From Halodesulfovibrio spirochaetisodalis (GTDB lineage: Bacteria; Desulfobacterota; Desulfovibrionia; Desulfovibrionales; Desulfovibrionaceae): a DNA stretch of 64,000 nt. Position numbers and translations under genes: made by a program. The notes beneath the pieces were generated by a model. That model saw only the letters and a program-made list of their open reading frames with translations. It made no database searches and had not been told where the DNA came from. The stretch is taken from the NCBI RefSeq assembly GCF_001672295.1, contig NZ_JXMS01000010.1:1-64000 (forward strand). The letters run 5' to 3'. Every line of letters starts with the position of its first letter. Positions within the stretch are counted from its first letter, which is position 1. This document shows, in pieces, positions 17,933 to 26,057 of this stretch.

Positions 17933-18412
17933 ATGATTTATACAATCTCAGCGTTGGTTAACAACCAGCCGGGTGTTGTTGCGGATGTCACCGCTGTCTT
18001 CCGTGACCGCAACATAAATTTTAAATCTATTTCCTGTGCCGAGACTGAAGAATTTGAAGTGTCCAGACTTGTAATCACACTCGATTGCGAATCTGCCATC
18101 ATCAAATCTCTTCTCGAAGAGATCGCTAATCTTTCCGCGGTTTCCGAAGTCGACACACTTGAGCGAAACGACTTTGTTGATCGTCAGATGGCGCTTATCA
18201 AAGTAGGTTTCACAAAAGACACCATGACTCAGGTCATGCAAATTTTTGAAGTATTCCGTGCAGACGTTGTCAGCATGGGGCAGGAGACTATCACTGTAGA
18301 AATTACAGGTGATGAAGATAAAGTTGACGGTCTCATTAAGATGCTCCGCCCGCATGGAATCCGCAGCTTATGCAGAACCGGCGTTGTCGCCCTTAAACGT
18401 GGTGACGAATAA
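17933..18412 (+). CDS. ilvN: Acetolactate synthase small (regulatory) subunit
   Basis: A 159-residue IlvN/IlvH-type protein: an N-terminal ACT domain (ISALVNNQPGVVADVTAVF, valine-binding loop region) and the C-terminal subunit domain (RQMALIKV..., then FRADVVSMG, ITVEITGDEDKVDG and CRTGVVALKRG). The family activates the catalytic subunit IlvB/IlvI and gives valine feedback. The start ATG 17933 has an AAGGAG site; the open frame further upstream lacks support. No catalytic subunit is nearby; instead it is 18 bp before ptb and probably cotranscribed with ptb and buk. Confidence 0.87.
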   Translation: MIYTISALVNNQPGVVADVTAVFRDRNINFKSISCAETEEFEVSRLVITLDCESAIIKSLLEEIANLSAVSEVDTLERNDFVDRQMALIKVGFTKDTMTQVMQIFEVFRADVVSMGQETITVEITGDEDKVDGLIKMLRPHGIRSLCRTGVVALKRGDE

Positions 18413-18430
18413 CAGGCCGGAGTACGCACT

Positions 18431-19351
18431 ATGCCTATTAATTCCCTTCAGTCCCTTGCAGAGTACATTATAGAAGGCCACGCAAACACCAAACTCGCTG
18501 TTGCGGCTTGTGCGGAAGGTTTTGTTTTGCGTGCATGTGTGGAAGCACACGCCAAAGGTATTGCCGAGCCAATTCTGGTCGGCGACATTGAACTTGCTGA
18601 AAAACTTGCTGCTGAACGTGGTCTTGATCTTTCCCCATTTGAGAAATATCACGTTCCCGAACCTGCTGAAGCTGTTGCAAAATGTATCACTTTAGTTAAA
18701 GAAGGCCATGCCAGTGCTATTATGAAAGGTAAGGTCAACACCGACGTACTGCTGCGCGGTGTCCTTAACAAAGAGTCCGGCATGCCTCCAAAGGGCGTTC
18801 TCTCTCATATCGGTGTGTTTAATGCGCCTAATGAAGAGCGTCTGATGCTTATTACAGATGCAGGTATCAACATTGCGCCGAACATGCAGCGCAAAGTGGA
18901 CATTGTAAAAAACGCATTGCGTGTTGCAAAGGTACTCAAGATTGAAGAACCTAAAGTTGCAATGCTCGCTGCGACAGAAAAAGTTATTTACCCTGCTATG
19001 CCGGCAACCCTTGATGCTCAGATGGTTGCTAAAATGGCAGAACAGGGTGAATTCGGCGATGCAAAAGTCGCTGGCCCGTTTGCACTCGACCTTGCAGTTT
19101 CAAAACGTGCAGTCGAATGTAAAGGTGTTGAAAATCCGGTTGCAGGCAAGGCCGATATCCTTGTTGCGCCGGACATTGAGAGCGGTAACATTCTTTACAA
19201 ATCCCTTACCGCACTTATGAATCTGGATATGGCCGGTATGGTAGCCGGCAGCGAAGTACCTATTGTACTTCCATCTCGTGGTGACACTGATCGTACTAAA
19301 TTCTATTCGATTGCTCTGGCCATTGCTATGGCCATGGAAGAAAAGGAGTAG
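18431..19351 (+). CDS. ptb: Phosphate butyryltransferase
   Basis: A 306-residue phosphotransacylase (acyl-CoA + phosphate to acyl-phosphate + CoA) of the Ptb/Pta C-terminal family. The family hallmarks include the SAIMKGKVNTDVLLRGVLNK segment, the GVENPVAGKADILVAPDIE segment and a final IVLPSRGD. It is 5 bp before buk, the standard Ptb-Buk pairing for ATP synthesis from butyryl-CoA or branched-chain acyl-CoA. Pta itself would be longer and paired with ackA, which is absent here. Confidence 0.92.
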   Translation: MPINSLQSLAEYIIEGHANTKLAVAACAEGFVLRACVEAHAKGIAEPILVGDIELAEKLAAERGLDLSPFEKYHVPEPAEAVAKCITLVKEGHASAIMKGKVNTDVLLRGVLNKESGMPPKGVLSHIGVFNAPNEERLMLITDAGINIAPNMQRKVDIVKNALRVAKVLKIEEPKVAMLAATEKVIYPAMPATLDAQMVAKMAEQGEFGDAKVAGPFALDLAVSKRAVECKGVENPVAGKADILVAPDIESGNILYKSLTALMNLDMAGMVAGSEVPIVLPSRGDTDRTKFYSIALAIAMAMEEKE

Positions 19352-19356
19352 CCTTA

Positions 19357-20475
19357 ATGGCTGAGCATATTCTGGTTATCAATCCAGGTTCTACCTCTAC
19401 CAAAGTTGCTGTATTCGACGGGGAAAAAGAGCTCTTTTCCCACACCGTTGAACATGACAAGCAAGAGACCCTTGCTTTTAACACTGCCGCAGAACAGATG
19501 GGTATGCGCCACAATACCATTAAAGCAGTGCTGAAAGAACACGGTATGGATGCGATCAAATTTGACGGCATCGCAGGCCGGGGCGGTCTACTTGCACCAA
19601 TGCAGGGCGGTACATGGAATGTAACCCCTGCCATGCTTGATGATCTGAATTCTGCCAGATACGGAGAGCACCCTTGCAACCTTGGTGCCCCGATAGCACT
19701 TGAATTTGCGAAAGAGCACGGTGTTCAGGCATACATTGTTGATCCTGTCGTTACCGACGAGATGGACAGTCGTGCCAGAATCACCGGACTACCGGAACTT
19801 CCACGCCGCAGCGTATTTCATGCTCTGTCTCAACGAGCAGCTGCACGAAAAGCGGCAGAACAGCTTGGAAAAGAATATGCAGAATGCCGTTTTCTCGTAT
19901 GCCACATGGGTGGCGGCGTATCTGTAGCAGCTCACCGTAACGGTAAAATCTGCGATGTGGTCAATGCGCTGGAAGGCGACGGACCATTTTCTCCGGAACG
20001 TACCGGCCGCCTTACTGCACTGGGAGTGCTCGACCTGGTCAAAGACGGTACCTTTACGTACGAAGAGCTGCGGTCACGCATCATCAAAACCGGAGGTATC
20101 TGGGCACACCTGGGTACTAACGACCTGCGAGTTGTTGAAAAACGTATGGCCGAAGGCGATGCAAAAGCACAGCTCGTATTCGATGCTCTTGCGTACAATA
20201 TTGCGAAAGAGCTTTCAGGTCTTACTCCGGCACTTATGCACCTTGAAGAAGGTGAATGTGCTCCTGTTGTCATCGACGGCATTGTCCTTACCGGTGGCAT
20301 GGCAAACAGCAAGAAACTTGTTGAAACTATCATTAACAATTTACCTCCGCTTGCTCCGGCAATTATCTTTCCTGCTGTGGAAGAGATGCATGCGCTTGCA
20401 GGCGGTGTTTTACGCGTACTTCGGGGCAAAGAAAGTGCCCGTGATTACACAGGAACTCCAAAGGATTTGCTGTAA
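19357..20475 (+). CDS. buk: Butyrate kinase
   Basis: A 372-residue acetokinase-family (ASKHA) kinase that makes ATP and butyrate (or isobutyrate/isovalerate) from acyl-phosphate. The N-terminal phosphate-1 motif is ILVINPGSTSTKVAVF, followed by CHMGGGVSVAAHRNGK and a late VLTGGMANSKKLVE adenosine motif. The length and the RSVFHALSQRAAARK segment are typical of Buk rather than AckA. The start ATG 19357 follows an AAGGAG site that lies within the end of ptb. Confidence 0.93.
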   Translation: MAEHILVINPGSTSTKVAVFDGEKELFSHTVEHDKQETLAFNTAAEQMGMRHNTIKAVLKEHGMDAIKFDGIAGRGGLLAPMQGGTWNVTPAMLDDLNSARYGEHPCNLGAPIALEFAKEHGVQAYIVDPVVTDEMDSRARITGLPELPRRSVFHALSQRAAARKAAEQLGKEYAECRFLVCHMGGGVSVAAHRNGKICDVVNALEGDGPFSPERTGRLTALGVLDLVKDGTFTYEELRSRIIKTGGIWAHLGTNDLRVVEKRMAEGDAKAQLVFDALAYNIAKELSGLTPALMHLEEGECAPVVIDGIVLTGGMANSKKLVETIINNLPPLAPAIIFPAVEEMHALAGGVLRVLRGKESARDYTGTPKDLL

Positions 20476-20490
20476 CATCACAACGCATTG

Positions 20491-20526
20491 ATTATCCTTC
20501 CTTTTTCCACAATCTGGCAGGATAAT
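20491..20526. promoter_or_regulatory. Inverted repeat between buk and tetR
   Basis: Perfect 8-bp arms ATTATCCT (20491-20498) and AGGATAAT (20519-20526) lie in the 79-bp gap before the TetR-family gene. They could be a weak terminator for buk or an operator for the regulator. Confidence 0.4.
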
Positions 20527-20554
20527 TTCCATCATTTAACATTGTGGGGCAGAT

Positions 20555-21118
20555 ATGGGTTCATCCAAAGAACTAATCCTTAATAACGCTCGCCAACTCT
20601 TTGCAGAGAAAGGTTTTAAGGGCACTACAGTTGCGCTTATAGCTCAACTTTCTCATGTAACAGACGCTGCTATCTACAGACACTACAAGTCCAAGCAGCA
20701 AATCTTCGATCAGATTATTGAAGAGCTTCTGACAGAATACAAAAGCATGCTTGATGAGATCAAAGCTCGCCAAAAGTCCGGCTATTGTCTGTTGGAAACC
20801 CTCATTCAGGACGTTGTTGTCTTCGTAAACGACCATGAAACAGGGTACAAAGTAATCTTGACGACACACGCCACTATTCCAAGCGCCAAAATCGCTATGG
20901 AAAATATGACCGACGCACTGAAAGGAACCATCGTGGCCTGTCTTGAGCGAGGCATCACCGACGGTACTGTGCGCGAGGATGTTGAGGTAGATAATACCGC
21001 AGAAATCATCACATGGCTCATTGCCGGTCTTAATCGACGTCGCATTTTCTGGCCTGAAAGCAAGGAAATTACCGACGCCGCGGTTACCTTCTGCCTTAAT
21101 TCCATCAAAGGCTTCTAA
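20555..21118 (+). CDS. TetR/AcrR family transcriptional regulator
   Basis: A 187-residue TetR-family protein. The N-terminal helix-turn-helix is clear (ILNNARQLFAEKGFKGTTVALIAQ... then AAIYRHYKSKQQIFDQII), followed by a ligand-binding domain of about 130 residues without recognisable specificity. The start ATG 20555 follows GGGGCAG. It lies just downstream of ilvN-ptb-buk, and its target may be that operon, itself, or a gene elsewhere; the RND efflux operon is 2.8 kb further on, too far to assume a link. Confidence 0.88.
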   Translation: MGSSKELILNNARQLFAEKGFKGTTVALIAQLSHVTDAAIYRHYKSKQQIFDQIIEELLTEYKSMLDEIKARQKSGYCLLETLIQDVVVFVNDHETGYKVILTTHATIPSAKIAMENMTDALKGTIVACLERGITDGTVREDVEVDNTAEIITWLIAGLNRRRIFWPESKEITDAAVTFCLNSIKGF

Positions 21119-21194
21119 GCCGCACTTTTTGAGATCGCACTGCGCGGTCTCCACTGGCAGATGGGCATTTAGTCTGTCCAGTGCACACAATTTG

Positions 21195-21245
21195 AAAAAG
21201 CCGGATGCATGCATAACAAACCTTATGCGCATCCGGCTTTTTCCT
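21195..21245. terminator. Terminator (bidirectional) after tetR
   Basis: A long stem (AAAAAGCCGGATGC with GCATCCGGCTTTTT) with an inner GCATAA/TTATGC stem spans about 21195-21242. It carries A and T tracts on both sides and could serve both strands. Confidence 0.85.
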
Positions 21246-21324
21246 ATTGAACATTTCCACTGTACTGCACCTGTCGCGTTTTGCAATCTACCCTGCCGTT
21301 CCACGAAACAGATTCGAACGGACA

Positions 21325-21365
21325 TAAAAAAAGCTCCCCCCGCACTTCATGTTTCGGAGAGAGCT
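21325..21365 (-). terminator. Terminator of the Spy-like gene
   Basis: Arms AGCTCCCCCC (21332-21341) and GGAGAGAGCT (21356-21365) pair with some G-U pairs, and the minus strand continues with TTTTTTT. It lies about 50 bp past the gene's stop. Confidence 0.75.
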
Positions 21366-21412
21366 TATTCTCGCTATGCTAAGGGAGAGCGACCTGCTTT
21401 CCCCTGTTTGCT

Positions 21413-21796
21413 TCACTTCTTTTTATGCATTTTCCGCTGTTCCATTTTACTGCGGATAAATTCCTGATATTTCTTTTGCTGCTCTTCTGTCAGCACAGTA
21501 TTCAATTCGTCTCTGAAACGTTTATGCTGCTCCAGAATCTCCATTTTTATTTCCCGCTGCTCTTCTTTATCGGTTGCTTTGCTTAACGATACAAAGAGCG
21601 GCTCCATTTCTGCGTCCCTACGGGTTATTATATCTTTCACCTTTGTCTGTTGCTCAGGAGTCAGATCAAGCAACTTATTCATACGCTGCATACGCTCTTC
21701 AGGAGATTTTTTCTGATACTTGTAGTCATGAGCTAAAGCAGAAGTGCATAGCACCGCAGTCAACAAAGCTACCCATACCATTACCAGTCTGTTCAT
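21413..21796 (-). CDS. Spy/CpxP-type periplasmic protein
   Basis: A 127-residue exported protein: a signal peptide ending near SALAHD, then a highly charged helical domain with two LTxxQ-type motifs (DLTPEQQTKVKDI and VLTEEQQKKYQEF). This motif pair defines the Spy/CpxP family of periplasmic stress chaperones and metal-stress sensors. The role here is inferred; no cpxAR-like two-component system is adjacent. The start ATG 21796 has GAGAGGCGG upstream. The tail is Lys/Met/His rich (SKMEQRKMHKKK), which may bind metal. Confidence 0.82.
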   Translation of the reverse strand: MNRLVMVWVALLTAVLCTSALAHDYKYQKKSPEERMQRMNKLLDLTPEQQTKVKDIITRRDAEMEPLFVSLSKATDKEEQREIKMEILEQHKRFRDELNTVLTEEQQKKYQEFIRSKMEQRKMHKKK

Positions 21797-21899
21797 ATCC
21801 GCCTCTCACTCTAAAAAGTTCATGCAGCAAAAGCACTGCACGAGGGATTCAGACTAGTATGTAAGTATAGCGGTATGTTGTCATAGTATATTCATCAGA

Positions 21900-22955
21900 C
21901 TAATCAGTCACCACATCCAGATGTTTTAAAAGCTGACCTGCCACATACTCCGGATCAAGGCCGGTCAAACATGTGTAGCCCACAGGACATGTGCTTTTGT
22001 TACATGGGCGACAGTCAATATCTGAATTAACTGTAGTGTGAGCATCTGACGGGAACCGCCACGCATCGCTGCTGGAACCAAGTGTAACAAACGTCGGCGT
22101 ACCCACAGCCACGGCCATATGACGCGGCGCAGAGCAGTTGCCGAAATGCATAACACACCGCTCCTGACAGGCAGCAACTTCACGAAGCTGTAAACTCGGA
22201 GTTGGAACAATCACTGCGTCCGGCGTGTCGCAGTCATCCAGAATTTCGGCAAAAATACCTTCTTCACCAGGCCCTGCCAGTAAAACAAACCGCAATTCAG
22301 GATGTTTTTTTGCCAGAATGCTGATGACCTTGGCGTAATTCTTTGCAGGGTATTTACGTCCAAGATCATGATGGGTGGCATCAACGGTAATAAGCTTATG
22401 TTCATCTGTTACACCCCACTCCTGCATGCGTGCTGACATGGCATCGCGTTCAGCATCTGTCAGGAACAGCTTTGGAGTCGTGCAGTCCCACTCAATACCA
22501 AGCGGAGCAAGGATTGCCGCTTTGGACTCAGATGCATATCCATCTTTAGCAGGCGTTAAATGGGTGTAGCCTATATCGTTAATCCACGAGGAATGGTAAC
22601 TCAGCTTAACCGGTGCATCCGTAAGATAGGATATCCACCGGATTCTTGGCAGGTGCTGTAACCCCACCATCAAATCAAATCCTTGCCGTGCCACCTTTCT
22701 GTAGAAGGCAAATTCTTTAATCGGGTTGGACAACTCTTTCTTGTCCAACGCCCATATCTTCGAAATATATGGATTGTTCTCCAGCACAGCTACACACTTC
22801 TTTTCTGTGAAGTAATGAATCTGCGCATCAGGAAATTTTTTGGCAAGCAATTCCGCCACAGGGGTGGAAAGCATTACGTCCCCAATCTGCCTGAGCTGGC
22901 AGACCAGAATTTTTTTTACGTTGGCAGGGTCAAGGGTAATCGTGGTGTCAGTCAC
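21900..22955 (-). CDS. Glycosyltransferase family 9 (heptosyltransferase-like)
   Basis: A 351-residue GT-B fold enzyme of the GT9 family (ADP-heptose:LPS heptosyltransferases). The N-terminal ILVCQLRQIGDVMLSTPV motif, the sugar-nucleotide region with VLLAGPGEE and the C-terminal CSAPRHMAVAVGTPTFVTLG motif are characteristic. A four-cysteine group (CRPCNKSTCPVGYTCL) follows near the C-terminus, as in several relatives. It probably adds heptose to the LPS core, but the acceptor is unknown. I chose GTG 22955, which has a GGAG site at ideal spacing; ATG 23003 and TTG 23027 lie in frame further upstream without a good site. Confidence 0.8.
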   Translation of the reverse strand: MTDTTITLDPANVKKILVCQLRQIGDVMLSTPVAELLAKKFPDAQIHYFTEKKCVAVLENNPYISKIWALDKKELSNPIKEFAFYRKVARQGFDLMVGLQHLPRIRWISYLTDAPVKLSYHSSWINDIGYTHLTPAKDGYASESKAAILAPLGIEWDCTTPKLFLTDAERDAMSARMQEWGVTDEHKLITVDATHHDLGRKYPAKNYAKVISILAKKHPELRFVLLAGPGEEGIFAEILDDCDTPDAVIVPTPSLQLREVAACQERCVMHFGNCSAPRHMAVAVGTPTFVTLGSSSDAWRFPSDAHTTVNSDIDCRPCNKSTCPVGYTCLTGLDPEYVAGQLLKHLDVVTD

Positions 22956-23337
22956 AGGTACTCCGAATAATCTTGCAATAGTATTGGTGCGACCAACGAG
23001 CATAATGCGCCATGCAACACTCGTCAACGCGCGCCATATTACAACTTAGTAACGCTACTATAGAAGATTTGTTAGCGAAACACTGCAAAAATCTGCCATT
23101 CGTTATGCCTGCTCAACAAAAATTGTATAAAATCAATACAGTTTTCGGCTTTAAAAAACGACAGCTTCTCTATAAAGTTTTGTAAAACTCAATCGTGCAT
23201 TATTGACATGACAACAACAAACAGACTACACAACTATTGACATGACAACAAAACAAAAAATCCAGTTTTATTACTTTCAAATCAACACGTTAAAATAAAA
23301 AAACGTCTGTCATCACACCTAGTTTTAGAAGGACTGT
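22956..23337. other. Intergenic region upstream of the efflux operon
   Basis: A 380-bp AT-rich divergent region between the GT9 gene and the efflux operon. Its main feature is the 17-bp direct repeat described separately. No gene or RNA fold is recognised in the remainder. Confidence 0.5.
23201..23251. promoter_or_regulatory. Tandem 17-bp direct repeat upstream of RND operon
   Basis: The same 17 bases (TATTGACATGACAACAA) occur at 23201-23217 and 23235-23251, a 34-bp period (about three helical turns). Each copy contains a near-palindrome (TTGACATGACAA), which could be the half sites of a dimeric repressor, and a TTGACA that could act as a -35 element. It lies about 90-135 bp before the outer-membrane factor gene. 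Confidence 0.55.
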
Positions 23338-24780
23338 ATGCCGAAATTTTATTTCCCTGCGCTATTATTGAGCATTGTACTGTGCTCTGCATGCGCTCCT
23401 TTTGCACCGACAAAAACAATGCAACCTGAAGTACCACTTGATAAGCCGTACTCAATTCAAGTGATTGACGAACCCTCTAACGTACTCTGGTGGAAAAACT
23501 TCCAAAGTAATGAGCTGAATGCACTCATTGCGGAAGCACTTTCGGATAACTTCACCATTAATGCTGCTTACGCCCGTGTAAAACAGGCAAGCGCTAATTT
23601 AGAACGCGCCGGAGCTGCGCAGTACCCGACACTGAATCTTACCGGTGACGCCAAAGCCGGAAGAACCGGTTCAAAAGCAGATTCCGGTTCCCCTTCCATA
23701 TACGATGATACCCAGCGCTACAGTCTGGCTGCCGCCGCTGCGTATGAAGTCGATTTATGGGGACGCATCGAAGCTCAACGAAGTGCCAGTGAACAGCAGT
23801 TTTATGCCACACAGGCAGACCTTGATGCTGCAGCAGTTACCGTAGCGGCCTCTGTTGCAAGCACATGGGTGGATCTGCTGCGCGTTCGGCAAGAGATAAG
23901 CATCTTAACGTCCCAGATTGAAACAAACAAAAAACAGCTCGGTTTTCAGGAGCTGCGGTTTGCCAACGGTCTTGCTCAATCTGTCGACGTACTTCAACAA
24001 CGTCAGATTCTCGCATCCAGCCAATCGGAACTTCCGTTACTGGTTGCACGGGAGCAGGTGCTGTTAAACGCACTGGCAGTTCTGATCGGGCGCACTCCGC
24101 TTGATACGCCTGAAGTTCAGGAACAGACACTGCCTGTACTCATCAATCTTCCACCTACAGGGCTTCCTACAGACCTGCTTGTAAACAGGCCAGATGTCCG
24201 CGCCTCAGGCTTCCAGCTGTTCTCAGCCAAGTGGAGCGTAGCCGAAGCCAGAGCGAACAGACTGCCCCAGTTTTCCATAAACGCTGATGCTGCCCTGACC
24301 AGCAGTGTCGCGGCCGTACTCTTCAATAACTGGGCAGCAACGCTGGCTGGCAAAATTATGCAGCCTGTTCTGGACGGCGGCCTGCGTGCCGCAGAAGTGG
24401 AACGAACCCGTGCCGTTGTTGAAGAGCGCTCAGCCCTTTACAGCGACACCGTGGCAAAAGCCATTCAAGAAGTTGAAGATGCTCTTATCAATGAAGAGCA
24501 GCAACAAAAGTACATCACACTGCTTTCTGCACAACGCGACGCTACAGCTAAAACTCTTGAAGATGCGCAATTGCGCTATCTCCAAGGACAAAGCGGCTAT
24601 CTTCCGTTATTACAGGAAGTTTTGAATGTACAAAGTCTGGAACGGAAAATGATCCAGCAGCAGGCTGAACTCATTAAATTCAGAATTTCGTTGTACCGCG
24701 CACTGGGAGGCAGTTGGACCTACGACCTTGCAGATGTCCGGAGTACAGCTTCAACCGATGCTAACAATAAAGGGATTTAA
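23338..24780 (+). CDS. Outer membrane efflux lipoprotein (NodT/OprM family)
   Basis: A 480-residue TolC-like outer membrane channel with a lipoprotein signal (IVLCSAC, Cys near residue 19). The NodT-type pattern is present: WWKNFQSNELNALIAEAL early, AAAAAYEVDLWGRI, the mid-protein NRPDVRASGFQL hinge and a second repeated helical half ending in LYRALGG. It forms the exit duct of the tripartite pump with the next two genes. The start ATG 23338 has AGAAGG upstream. Confidence 0.92.
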   Translation: MPKFYFPALLLSIVLCSACAPFAPTKTMQPEVPLDKPYSIQVIDEPSNVLWWKNFQSNELNALIAEALSDNFTINAAYARVKQASANLERAGAAQYPTLNLTGDAKAGRTGSKADSGSPSIYDDTQRYSLAAAAAYEVDLWGRIEAQRSASEQQFYATQADLDAAAVTVAASVASTWVDLLRVRQEISILTSQIETNKKQLGFQELRFANGLAQSVDVLQQRQILASSQSELPLLVAREQVLLNALAVLIGRTPLDTPEVQEQTLPVLINLPPTGLPTDLLVNRPDVRASGFQLFSAKWSVAEARANRLPQFSINADAALTSSVAAVLFNNWAATLAGKIMQPVLDGGLRAAEVERTRAVVEERSALYSDTVAKAIQEVEDALINEEQQQKYITLLSAQRDATAKTLEDAQLRYLQGQSGYLPLLQEVLNVQSLERKMIQQQAELIKFRISLYRALGGSWTYDLADVRSTASTDANNKGI

Positions 24781-24785
24781 ACAGC

Positions 24786-26054
24786 ATGCAGACCCATTCT
24801 TCATCCCGCAAAAAAATATTCATCAACGGTGGCATATTCATCCTCACGCTTCTCATTGGTGTTGGCGGCTACAAATACTTCATGACCTCAAAGCCGAAAG
24901 TAACCAAGAAAGCACCTGTTCAAAAAGTCACTACCGTTGCTGTTACACACATATCAAAAGAAAACGTACCTGTTGAAATCCAAGGAACAGGTACGGTCAT
25001 TGCTGCCCAAAAAGTAGAGCTCAAGCCTGATGTATCAGGTACCGTTGCCTGGATTTCACCGCAGTTTGCTGCAGGTGGCATCATCAAACAAGGTGATGTC
25101 ATTCTACGCATCGACACAAGCGATTATGAAATTGCTCTACGTAAGAGCGTCAGCGCACTCGACAGCGCACAGGCAGAACTCATGCTTGAAGAAGGGCAGC
25201 AGCGAGTTGCCAAGGAAAGCGTGCGTCTTCTGGATGCCAATAAAAGTTCAGGGAAATACAGTACCGAGCTGGCACTGCGTAAGCCACAGCTTATGAAAGC
25301 ACAGGCAGCGCTGGACAAGGCCAAGGCGGATGTTGAACAGGCTGAATTGAATCTTTCACGGTGTACGCTGCGTGCCCCGTTTGACATCATGGTACAGACT
25401 ACCGGCGTCAATCTGGGATCACGCGTTACCGCTTCCACCACTCTGGCAACCCTTGTCGGTATCGAAGAATACTGGGTTGAAACCGCCCTGCCTGTTGACC
25501 GCCTTGAATATCTCGGTCTCTCACGCACTGGCGTTAAAGCAACAATCGTGCGCCAAGGCGGCACATCCAAATGGAAAGGCGAAGTTCTCAGACTTACAGG
25601 AACACTCACTGAATCCACCCGTCTTGCTCGTGTTGTTGTCGCCATCAAAGACCCGCGCGGTCTTGAATCCAGTGACTTTTCCATGCCGCTCATGCTTGGA
25701 GACTATGTGGATGTAACCATTCAGGGTAAGACTCTTGAATCTGTATACAGAATCCCGCGCGATCTCGTGCGTAATGACGATGAAGTATGGGTCTACAAGA
25801 ATGGCGCACTGAAAGTGAACAGGCTCAATATTGTGTGGAAATCTAATGACGCAGTCTATGCTTCAAACGGTGTCTCTGAGTCTGATGCAGTAATCCGCTC
25901 CTACCTCAGCAACGCTTACTCAGGTATGTCACTGGCACTCGAAGGTGACACCACTCCGAACGTTGCTGGTGAACCGGTCAAAAACAACTCGTCCGGTCAA
26001 AATAATAAATCTGGCAAGAACGCTGCAAAAAGCAATGTGGCAAGCGCGGAGTAA
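24786..26054 (+). CDS. RND efflux periplasmic adaptor
   Basis: A 422-residue membrane fusion protein: an N-terminal anchor (FINGGIFILTLLIGVGG), a lipoyl-like/hairpin region (VEIQGTGTVIAAQKVELKPDVSG, then a coiled coil of about 90 residues), a beta-barrel domain and a C-terminal Asn/Lys/Ser-rich tail. It links the inner-membrane pump to the outer-membrane channel. It starts 5 bp after the outer-membrane gene. The substrate is not readable. Confidence 0.92.
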   Translation: MQTHSSSRKKIFINGGIFILTLLIGVGGYKYFMTSKPKVTKKAPVQKVTTVAVTHISKENVPVEIQGTGTVIAAQKVELKPDVSGTVAWISPQFAAGGIIKQGDVILRIDTSDYEIALRKSVSALDSAQAELMLEEGQQRVAKESVRLLDANKSSGKYSTELALRKPQLMKAQAALDKAKADVEQAELNLSRCTLRAPFDIMVQTTGVNLGSRVTASTTLATLVGIEEYWVETALPVDRLEYLGLSRTGVKATIVRQGGTSKWKGEVLRLTGTLTESTRLARVVVAIKDPRGLESSDFSMPLMLGDYVDVTIQGKTLESVYRIPRDLVRNDDEVWVYKNGALKVNRLNIVWKSNDAVYASNGVSESDAVIRSYLSNAYSGMSLALEGDTTPNVAGEPVKNNSSGQNNKSGKNAAKSNVASAE

Positions 26055-26057
26055 TAC

